A stretch of 64,000 nucleotides of DNA. Source: Apus apus (lineage: Eukaryota > Chordata > Aves > Apodiformes > Apodidae). The stretch is taken from positions 2,041,990 through 2,105,989 of the forward strand of contig NC_067286.1 of the NCBI RefSeq assembly GCF_020740795.1, read 5' to 3'. The notes beneath the pieces are model-generated. The model was not told the origin of the DNA. It saw only the letters and a list, made by a program, of their open reading frames with translations, and did not search any database. A program made the translations under genes and the position numbers. Below are positions 40,201 to 52,200 of this stretch, piece by piece (position 1 is the stretch's first letter; every line of letters begins with the position of its first letter).

Positions 40201-43200
40201 GCATCTAAATCTCATTTTTAAAATCAAAGACTTATGTCAAAATCAAACTAACTCAAATCAGCAGAAATTGCAGCCAAGTTTGAAAGCAGAGAACCACTTT
40301 ACTACTCCTGGATTTACTCGCTTCTTTTAGCAGTCAGCCAACCAGGGAAATATTTCAGGACAAACTTGTCAGAACCAAGTTCTTCATTACTATCATTCCA
40401 TAAACATACACAGAACCCTACAGCAAGAAAATAAACACCTTGGCTTAGAGGCCTACAAATTTACAACCACATCAAATGTAAAAAGCAGTTCATAACGTGA
40501 GGATGCTGATGCCCTTCATATTATCACAGTCTGTTCACAAACTAAAAACACTCATTAGCCCAGTCTGCTGCATGAACATCCACTACAGGATGACTTTAAA
40601 CAATGTTGCTGCTCTTTCTGTAACTCTATCTGCATTACTGCATTTAGCATCTTCCTGCCCTGCAGAACGGATTATGCTTTCAGCTTGCCCCACAATTAAC
40701 TCTTCCTTGCAATGACTGTGTGGAAGTCTGAAGCACATCTTTGTTTGCAGCTCTTGCCACAGGAAATAAATCAAAGCTGTTCATATAAATGGAACTGACT
40801 ATTATGGGGTTTAGAACTTACACTTTGTTACACTGGTCTTTTACATCCTTGATAAAACACTAGCCTAAAAGATTACCCTGCTATTCAGCTAACTTACCCT
40901 TTGTGAAAATATTTTGTCTCATACTGCAGGTTCAGACTGTATTTCCAATTAGTAAGATAGTAAGAACACTGAAAAAGGAACAGCAGTGCTTTAGTTGCTG
41001 AGACTTGATATCCTGTGGTAATGTAAAGACATGAAAACCCTCAGCCACCTGGCAAAGAGAGAAGCAGGCCTGTGAAATCTCCAGTTTCCTCATAAGAAAA
41101 TGTTCCCTTTGGCATCAAGTGCCTGTCTAGAATATTGCATGACATTCTTCTTTTGCAATCACACTGTTTTCAACAGTCACATCTTGTTGGAAAACTACTT
41201 TTGTTCCCATACATTTGTGTAGTCCATCAGAAAAACCTTTTAGGAATAGTCTTCAGAAACTCTGACACAAACTAGTACACAGAGTAGAAGAAAACAGTGA
41301 AAGCTACAGGTAATCATGAGTATTTAGTCTCTGTGACTAGAGGTGACTGCTGCATCCAGTATTAGTGAGTTAAAAGCAGAGGTGTTTGGTACTGCAGCTG
41401 ACAGCCCAGTTGCACCACTCGCTCTTTACTTACATCCTGGCTCAGAGCCATGAAACTCCTCTGCAGTTCTTTAGCAAATTCCAGATTATTTGTCACTTCC
41501 TGATATTTTGACACTGCATCCTTTAAAAAAAAAACAGAACAAACACAAAAGTAAACCATCACGGATAGAATAAAATACATACTTCCAACAAAAAACTTCC
41601 CACGTTTTTAGTTCTTAAGTGAGACACAGCATCAAGGAATGAGACTGCAACAATGTTAGGTCTAATTTTTATTTTCACTGGCCAAAATACTGAAAATACT
41701 TGTGTATGCCTTTAGGCCTCTAGGTTCAGATAAATGTGCTAAAGCATATGAATATAGAGGCTCACAGGCATAATATACTACTAGTTTAATGCTTAGCTGT
41801 AGCCAGATTCTGACCAAAATTAAAGGGCAGGTTGGGAAAGTGGGGGAGAAGAGTGATCTCACAACTCCAACTGCTCAGGAAATAAAGGTTTGAGAATTAA
41901 TGCATTGTTACCTTGAGTCAGGGCTACTACCAAACACTGCACAGAGTGTATGTTCCCTCCTCCAGAAATCTCTATTATTTGCTCTTCTTTTACATCTAAT
42001 ATTCTGATTTGCACCAAAACAATCCAAACTCTTTAACCCATTCTGCAGCGTTAAGAAATTACAGAGAATCAAATCAGGGGAAAAAAAACCAAACAGCTGA
42101 GACACTGACATTCCTGCTGTGACAAACTGGGTAATGGCTACATTCCTGGTAAGAACAATGGAGCCAAAGAAAATGTAAGGTCCTACTTTCTTTGAAAAGC
42201 AAGGAATGTGAATGGTATTTGCTATTTTTTTTTCCTTAAGGATTTCCATTTGCAATACAGCTCAGAAACCTACACATATATTACACAGACACACTAGGTG
42301 ATTTACAAAATTAATCATTCTTAGCTATCTGTAGAAGCTGAAGGGGTAAGTGACAATAAATACTTGCAGAATTTCTCCAACCAAAAAAAGTTTATCTTTA
42401 TTTAGTGTGGTAGTCAGCCTGAGTTCTTCATAAAACTCAATTAAGGCGCTTCCCTCCTCAATATGAAATTTCTGTATCTTCCCTGCTCATCAAGAGAAAG
42501 CTCTTCACAGCTTATTTTCACAATATGCCATTCAAAATAAAAATACACAGATCCATGATATTTCAGTTTTCAGTTGGCAGAGAAGCAGCAAAGTGAGGCC
42601 TAGACAGATAAAAAGATCACATGGACCAAGGGAAGCAGCTAATTCTTTTAATTGTGAACAGCTGCAATAGCTGCAGGGTTCAGTTTTTTTCCTTCCCTTT
42701 TTTCAATGTTAAACATCATCAACAAAATATTGTTGATTACTGAGCATTCTCTTTAAGTATCAATATGCATGTTTGCATCACACAACTGAATTTAATTTTA
42801 TATTTGTTTTACATTTATTGCAACTGGAACACTTGTGTTGAGTCAAGCTCTCCAATAACCTACTTTGAGAACCAGCTGTACCAAGGAGGGAAGCATCACA
42901 CATCAAGTCCAGCTCCTCTAGAGTCTCATCTGCTGCACTGACAGCTGTGATATACACATTGATGTAGCTTCTCTTAAGAGCCTTTCAGAACTTGGTCTAA
43001 ACTACCATCTCTAACTAGGTAGCACAATATTTACAAGCTACCACCAAGTGACTAAGCTCCTGAGTTCTCTGTGGGCACATTTTCTGCAAAGAGAAGGATG
43101 ATGTCCAGAGAACTTCGAAGGTGTAATTTAGCCTTTCAACAGTCCTAGGTTGTAACGCACGCCAATTTTCACCACAGCTTATTTACAACCTAACCTCAAC

Positions 43201-46200
43201 AAACATAAAGCATTACAACACTTTGCTCTACCTATTCTTCCAGCTCCCGTTTAACAGAAAAATTACAGAATCACCAAGGCTGGAAAAAAACTTTAAGATC
43301 ATCAAGTCCAGCCTATGCCTTAACACCACTGCATCAGCTAGACCATGGCACTAAGCGCCACATCCAGACTTTCCTTCAATACATCCAGGGACAGCGCCTC
43401 CACCACCTCCCTAGGAAGTCCATTCCAATGTCTAATCACCCTCGCTGTGAGGAAGTACTTCCTAATATCCAACCTAAAACTCCCCTGGAGCAGCTTGAGG
43501 CCATGCCCTCTTGTCTTGTTGCTAGTTGCCTGGAAAAAGAGCCCGACCCCCACCCAATTACAACCTCCCTTCAGGTAGCTGAAGAAAGTGATAAGGTCCC
43601 CCCTGAGTCTCCTCTTCTCCAGGCTAAACAACCCCAGCTCCTATAGCTATCCCTAGAAGACTTTCCCTCTAGTCCTTTCAGCAGCCTTGTTGCTCTCCTC
43701 TGGACCTGCTCCAGCACCTCAATATCCTTCTTGCAGTGAGGGGCCCAGAACTGCACACAGTACTCGAGGTGAGGCCTCACCAGTGCTGTGTATAGGGGGA
43801 GAATTGCATCCCTACTCCTGCTGGCCACATTACTCCTGATACCAGCCAGGATGCCACTGGCTTTCCAGGCCACCTGGGAACACTGCTGGCTCATGTTCAA
43901 CCGGCTGTCAACCAGTACTACCATGTCCCTCTCTGCTGGGCTGCTCTCCAGCCACTCTTCTCCCAGTCTGTAGAGCTGCATGGGGTTACTGAGACGTTCT
44001 AGGCAAAAAAAACCTGAGGCCAAGTCAGAGCTCACAAAACCCTAGCTTTTAACTAGGGGAAAAGGGAAGTGAAATCCATCCCTTCCTTCCCCTCCAAGAT
44101 CACAAAACAATTTAACAGAGATCTGGTTAGTATTTAATGGGTTTTTTTACCAGTTGATCTTGATTCAGACGTTCTCCCTTGTTCATTCGTTCCTGGTAAT
44201 CATCAAGTTTGCTCTGAAAGAAAGAAAAATGTTATTATAAGGAGCCAAAAATCAGGCTACTGCTTTTTTCTACTTGTGCTAACAAAATTAGGTACTGTAA
44301 TATTACAGTCAGTGTAGAGTGCAATACATTACACAACTGTTAACGCAGAAATACAACTCAAGAAAAATTGTCTTCTGGGTTAAAAAAAAAATAAATATTT
44401 CCCCTAGGCAAATATTTAAACACTATTTGGCTAACACAATACATCTGCATGACTAATCTGAATTTCTGAGGAAATACACACTCCTCTTAATGGGGAGAGC
44501 ACTCTCAATCCACATTGCCTTCAGTCCATCCAAGAGAGCTGAACAAAGCTCTGAGTCAGAGCTGATTACCACTGCCTCACTACAATACCAAAAACATGAC
44601 TGAAAAAAACCTGTCAATGTTAATAAGATTCAAAACTGTAATTCTTTGTCCTTTCAACAGTCAAGACTTGTGCAAGAATGCCCACCAACACAATTCATAT
44701 TAATATCTCTAAAATACTTTTGTTCAAGAGCATTAAGATTTCTTTTTCATGGGGAGCAACTGAAAAAGTAATAATTGGTTTAATTTTCAGCAGGGGCAGT
44801 TCTCTAATCTGCTTCAATACAAAACTACTCAAAACACTGACATTAGCCACGAGCAGTTAAAACTTAATGGATGCTGGAAGTGACAAAGAACCTACAGGTT
44901 AAGTAGAAAGGCTCTCAGAAAGGAAGCTAAGTCTTTAACCAATACCTTATCATACTAAGCTTCAAGTTTTCACCATTTTGTATCATCACATATGCTTCAT
45001 TTTAAATGTAAAATAATTAAACCCCTGATGCTTTTAGGCTTGCCAGAGTGACAGGCTTTTTGCTGGTGATGGTGGTCTTCGGTTTTTTCACTGTTTTTGT
45101 TTCAGGACATTTCTGTTAAAATATTTTACTGGTATTTTTCTAGCTAATTCAATTTCTATTCTCAATCTCAGACCTTTTAGAAAGATCAAAGTCTGTGAAA
45201 CTCTTTAAAAAGAAAGCTCCTCTTACAAAGTATTTTGATATTCAGCATCACTTAGTGAAACACATAACCATCCTTATGAGACTTGGTCCTTTGGACCAAG
45301 CATCAGTTTATTTTTTGGAGATCCTACAGGTTAGATTCAACACTTAACTGCTTCACCTTTCAGTATCAGAGCCAGCAGTGGCCTAGGCAAAGCCAAAGAA
45401 AGAACCTCCTGAGCTTCAAAAATACATTACCAGGAATTAATCCTTGGGACAGACATTAGCAGAGTAGCAGCTGTCAAACGCAGCAGCCACAGGTGGCAAT
45501 ACATCAATAAATACCCATGAAGAGCATTGGGCATATTGGAAATGTACCCCAACCAGAAGTAAGGTAATTTTACTCTTATACAGATTTTAGAATAGATGGT
45601 GACAGTTAGACAATCACAAAAATAGTTTTCATTATTTAAGAAATTGTAGCTGAGCTGTGAAGTCAAAAGGGAGGGTAAAGAGCTGGAACTCTGCAACACC
45701 CCAGTGCAAAGCCACCCAGGTTAACCAACACCTCTGCTGCTTAAGGTAGCTTAAATCCTACAACAAACTGGCTTTGCAGACAAGTAATTTTTTTAAAGTT
45801 CCACCTTTCTCAAGCCACTAACTCCCATGCTACAGATTACAATTCCCCTTGGTCACACTGATGCAATTGTTTGCGAGGCTGCACAGAAAACAGACTGCTA
45901 ATGCCAGCCAGTTTAAACAGTACCTACAAAAACGCATTAAAAAACCCAAACAATTTCTGTGATGCCATTTCCAAGACAAATCCATAAAATATAATAACAA
46001 ACAGGATAGAACACCATATTCTAGGAGAACGCTACTTAGATCAACTTTGTTGACAAAAACATATATTGCAAAATTATACTGCGAAACACAATAATCCCCT
46101 TTGGTGGCTAAGGGCAGAAGGGAGGGAAGAGACAAAAATACCCTAAATACCTGCAATTATTTCTGTGTGCTTCTTCCATGCAGCCTCACTTCTGTAGTTA

Positions 46201-49200
46201 GGTGTCTTTGGATTAAGCATATTGTAAGAACATATCAAACAGTGCCCAAATTTTTCTTAAATGGTCAAATATTGTTAGGTCTAATATAAACACTTTGTTC
46301 ATTTTTGTTCAGTGATTTATCAACTAAAAACCACAGGGTTACACATCTATTTCTGAATGTTAGGAATAGGAAAAAAAAGTTACTTCTCTTCACTTTTTCT
46401 TCCTTAAAAACATTTATATCAGAAAGGTAAGAGCAGAAGAAATAAAGCCCTTTCAGCTGCAATGCAGAGGACAAGCAAATGTGCATTTAGTTACACATTA
46501 TCACAAAGATTTCAAATGCCAAGTAAGCATTTTTCTATCATCTCAGAAGACACTGTAAAATACAATTGCTTCATTACATATTAAGGAGGCAAAAGGCTTT
46601 CTTTTTAATCCGTACTGTCAGAGCAGCTGTAAAATAACTGCAGTAAAATTCCTGCCTAGCAACCTACTGCAGTGTCTGCAAGAAGTAAAGATTTCCTTAA
46701 TTTTATCCCCCCTTGCACTACTTTATCCTCACTCATCACAGATATAAACCTTGAAGCATACAAGCTAGGCCAGCAGAAAAAATATTAATAATCAAGTGGC
46801 AAAGTGAGCCCATAAATTGTCTCTGAACCAGCTCATGAGTCAGCAGACCCCAGTTCTGCAGGCAGCAAACCACCAATGCTTCAGCGCTTTTTCCACCAAG
46901 ATTCCTAAGTATCATGGAGTTCCCTAGAAGAAAAGCACCACACACAGGCTAGAGGGGGGCATGGGGAGAAGGTGACAGTGTTCATTGCTTAAGTATGTCC
47001 TACATTTTATTTTCATAGGAATCCAAGATTGAGTTACTTTATTACGGTAACTGACACTTTCCCCTCACACTCAAGTTCTCATTACCTCCTCTGAATTGCC
47101 TCAAAAACGTCATACCAAAGTGAAAAAAAAAATGCTGTTACACGACATTAGCTTCAAAAATAATGCTGGTTTTAAAAATGCCTGACCACTCAGCTGTGCT
47201 GTTAACAGTCATTTACAGTGCTATGCTATAAACTGGATCATTGGAATTATCTGATTAAAAATAACCCTTAAAAAAGGGGGCCAGAAGCAGGAGGGAGGCA
47301 CTATATTTAACCAGATAATTTCAACAGTGTGGTTTGTACCAGTTACAGAAATGCAAAGTGTATATGAAAGGCTGACTGGGAGAAAGTAACCTCTTCAACC
47401 AGCTGAAGTAAACATTTTGAATGCCCACTTGACGACAAGTATGGAAAAGATGGAGTGAATAATTTCAAGTTTGTTTTCTGAAATATCTCTGTATTTTTTT
47501 GACAGCACTTAATTGCATTAAGATAATCCAAAATTTACAATGGCTGCATTATACATTTCTCACCGAGGCAAAATTAAAGCCAAGCTATGCAACAGAAGTT
47601 TATAAACTTGCTTTACATTTGTACATTGCAGTTTATTTGCCCTCCACTAACATATCCATGCTCATTCATCAGTTTAACATCTCAGCAAAGACAGCCCAGG
47701 AATGACTAAAAAAAAAAAAAAAAATCAGGAAAAAAAAAAAATCAATCTTCCCTCTTCCTCAAAAAAATACACAGAAAAAATATCAAAAAGGTAAAACACA
47801 AACCAAATTAAACATGTTGTCAAAAAACACCACAGTTCTCAGATTCACCATCTGTGCACACTTCCTATCATATATACACACAAAACATGTCCCAAGAAGT
47901 TGTTTCAGACCTGAGTTATAACCAAGATGTAATGAACCATTAACATCAATACTCCAGAACACAAAACACTTACAGGTTTTCTGTTCAAAATGGATTTATT
48001 TTTGGAAATATTTTCCCCAAAAAGTCTGCTCAGTTTGACAGTTTAGAAAAAATACCTCCATGCTATATTAGTTTTGAAGTGACAAAAACATACCAATTCT
48101 AAGACTGCAGTGTCACCATCAGCTAATCAGAAAATGGGAATTCTCCAGCTCCTTGACCCTTCCCACATGCCAAGATAGCCACATGGCCAGACTGATGGCT
48201 GGATCAGGAGCCTCATTCAACCAAAGACACATGACACATATACCAGAACAGCTAGGAGGAGAAACCCACTCACTCCTTCCCAAGGAAATGCAGAACTGAT
48301 GGGTATGTGCAATCCTCAATATGTGAACCTTCTGAACTGATCTGAGTTGACTACAGGGAAAAAAAACTGCTTCTTTGGTAACCTGAGTTAAGACAGTGAG
48401 TGAAACTTCTAAAAATTTTGGCAGCTGCACATACATGCTCTCCTTCCAAGCTGCCAAACAGTATTTCCTACAGAGACACTCTGAAACTACAGTAAAGTTG
48501 ACAACAGTGCAAGACCTTAATTTTGTTCTACACATCATGTTCAAAGTGAGTTACTTTTACAAGAGCAAGTTGAGCTCTAGAATGTAAACCGGATTCTCCC
48601 AACACATTCTGTGTATCTTTTTCCTCTGAAAAAAAAAAAAAAGGAAAAACATCAACAAAACATCAAAGCATCATCTGAAAAATTTAAATAACCAGCAAGA
48701 TCTATCACAGCTTTTAAGACTCATCATGTATCTAGTTAAGAGAACTTGCTATGAGAAATAATCCCTATGCTACATATAAGTTAAAACAGAGCAAGCTGAA
48801 ACCAGAAAGTATCAAACAGCAAATAATACCACAGATAAACCTGCTTGGTTTTTAAGAGATGAAGCTTGGTTATCTGAAACTGGCATCAAGAGGTTTCAAA
48901 GAAAGAATCTGGCTTTCAATGCAGTTTCAAATCAGTGTTCCAATTTCTTGGTTTCAAAATCACATTTGATCCGTAAATTTGAAACCAAGTATCAAAAGGA
49001 GAGCTTCTGGAGAGACACCCACAAGCCTTGAACATCCAAGTGGCCCAAATAATGTTGCAGAAGCACTTCAGAGTGCTGTTACTGATGGGCAACTTGAAGT
49101 ATGGCTCTTCCTTGCTACCATTAGCTGCACCTACAAGAACAAAAAACTGATCTCAGCTTTTACTAGAGGTTTGAAACTGTTTCTTGCAGGAAATTCAACA

Positions 49201-52200
49201 TTTTATTGAACCAAGTCAGATTTACTTGAAATATCCATCTACTTTTCTTGTGTGGGAATGACAGCAGCACTTTTTAAGTACTCAGTTTTCAACCCAGTCA
49301 GGATTGCACTTATTTGGCAATTCAGAGGCTGATAAAGGAACGGCATCTTAAGTTACAAGCTACAGCTAAAATATGTCATCTTATTAACTTTATACACCAA
49401 GCTCAAACCGCAAAAGCAGTTTAAGCTAAGATTCTAACTTATTTACAGCTGCCCAAGAATAATCTTGGTGTTCACCTGCCCACAACTTAAACCATGTATT
49501 AGCAAACGAGAGATTCTGTCCCCTTATCAGAACATTTGGTTTTAAAAACTGCATAGCTCATATTGCAGAAGTTGAATGCAAAAACACCTGCATTCTACAT
49601 TTGTCACTACATCAAGACATAAGTTTGATCTGCATTCAATTGGCTTAACTAGGAAAGGTCTTTCCCTCTAAAAAATCAAGCAGGAGGGAGCAGAGAAAAC
49701 GAAATGCAGGTCTTAGTAGAGTATTTTCTCCTAGGGAACCTGGAGAACCAGTAGGATTCTAACCTCAGATGCAGAACAAGAACTTGGAGGAGTTCAGGCA
49801 ACTCTTAAATTAAGCTTGCCAATATAGACTCAAATTGAGTGTCTGAAGGTCTTACAGAGAAAGTACTCCTTCAATTACTCCCTCTCATGCACACACAAAT
49901 ATGTAGTCACCTTGAAGAGAAGAAAACTGGATAGCATTCCTGTAATTTCCAAATAGAGATGAAGACAACACAGACATTTTCAGGCCTCATTTTCACATAC
50001 ACCTCTGAACAGCAACTGAATTTATCCTAGTCCCTTTTAGCACAAGCAATACTCATTCTTTCAATTAATGAAGTCATTTTCAGAAAGAGAAAATGGAAGT
50101 GTAACTAACCTAGTATTTCTAGGTTACACAATTCAAAATAGTACTAAGTTATAAATATAATTTGAAATTGTGCACACTATTTTGATGGTTACATTATTTT
50201 TTCCTCAGCATTTAGAAGGAAACTTGACACTAAATAACTTCAGTATTTCTAATTTCTTCATAGAGTGACTTTTCCTCAATTAAAAGCTGCACATACCATT
50301 TAAAACCCAAGGTGGTACCTCTTACAGAACCAGTATTTTTCATTCTTCAAAAGCAGATGTCTAACTCAAGAATATTTTCGTATTTGTTCTTAAATACAAA
50401 GCTCTCAAAATCATCTCTTCATGATCAGCTGCTAGCAAAGAAAGGATCCAATGTTCAATTAAGCACAAGTTTTCAGTGAGATTTACTGGATTTTTCACCC
50501 TCTCCTGTCTGTGTAGTATCCAATTTTAAGTGCTGTATTGTTAATAAATAAACATATATATTCTCAACAAAAGATTAAAAAAAAAAAAAAAGGAAAAGGA
50601 ATGATTTTGTGTACTTCAGTAAACTTATCAAGTAACAAGAATCCTTATGCCCACATGTACAAGCTTTATTTTCAGGACCCTAAGCAAGTGATGTTCTCTT
50701 TATTATAGAATATTATAAAACTGTTGATTTCCCCACCAAGGGAAAGGCTCAGGCCTGCAAGTTAGTAATTCTGCTTCAATACACCAAGAACTCACTTCAC
50801 TACTTTTACAGTATTTGCATGAGAGTCCTACTTCAGTAGGTTTCACAACTTCAGCCCATTAAGACCTACAGAAATCTTCAAACTTTTAATTCACCAGTGT
50901 GAGAGCACACCTAACTCTTGTTTTTCAGCACCTAACCTTTGCCTAGTCTTTTTAAGCCCACACTGCCTAACACCAAGCACCCCAAAGAGAGATGCTCTAA
51001 GTAATTTTAATAGAAGATCTTTCAACAGAAGCCACCTCCAGAAAAAAAGGCACTTTGTCCCCTGTATTCACTCATTATGATGCCAGTTACAAAAAGTTGT
51101 GACAGCAGCACAGATAAATAAAAAAACCCAAATCCCAAAACTAGTGTCTTTGTCACACCAGCATCACCCATTTTCATGATTTTCTGCCAGAATAATAACC
51201 TCCCACACATCCTTCTAACTTATTATAAAAGTTGACCAAAAGTCCATTCAAATAGAATGGAATGGCTGAGCCAGGTGCAAATTAGATGTAAATTATTTAT
51301 TTTAAAAGGTAAATAAAAACAGAAAGGAAAGCTGATCTCCACACCAGTAAGAGTGTGCTTATCCTCTTTATTCCTTCAAAGTACAGAAGAATGTTCACCT
51401 GCTGTTTTGGTTTTTTTTAAATATCCATTTTGAACACCATAGAAGAATACTTTGAGAGGATTTTTGTTCACGTTGGGTACAACTATGATTTCAAATAATT
51501 TTATTTTATTGAAACAACTAGAGATGTACTGAAAGACCTGCATTCTTTCTCAAGTTGAAGGCCAGCATTCTTGTGTGTGGGGACATTTGTGTGTATTGAC
51601 AAGTTTCAGACAGACATCTTGTCCTACCCAGCCATGACAGTGTTCAGACAAGGATCAAGAAAAGATCCTCCAACTCTACAACTTATCTCCAGGGTCCTGC
51701 CTCACTGTTTTTTGTTGTTTAGGTTTTAAAACCCAAGAAAATCCAACACCCATTTTTAAAGTGGGAAACTACACACATATTTACAGGCAAAGAACAGCTT
51801 GTTTCATTTGCAACTCACTTGTACAAACCAATTTACTGCTAATGTTTCCACTTACTACAGAATGTTAGTCCAGACTACTAGGATCTACAGTGCTGGTTAA
51901 TAAGAGTATTAGTAGAACAGTAATTGTGCTTATTTACTTTCAGGAGCAAAAAGAGATTTAAGGCTTCAACACAAATAAAATTACTTTTTAGTATTCCTTA
52001 CTTTCAGCTCAGTTATACAGCGTTTTGAAGCAAGTCTTCAGGCTACACATGCTAGTGTTTTTCTGATGGACACCTCGTGCTCTCTAGGTTGGAAAGCCCT
52101 CTGAGGCTCATTTAGTCTAGCAACACTGAACGGGTGTCTAAACGCTAAGGAGCCACGACACCCTTTTTTCTCCCCCTCCCTTCTTCTGTCACAACTCCGA

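Noticed and set aside
43571-44035. 154-codon minus-strand ORF resembling reverse-transcriptase-associated reads ([15 protein letters not shown])
   Set aside because: This is the C-terminal coding remnant of the CR1 copy at 43262-43989, not a host gene or an intact element.
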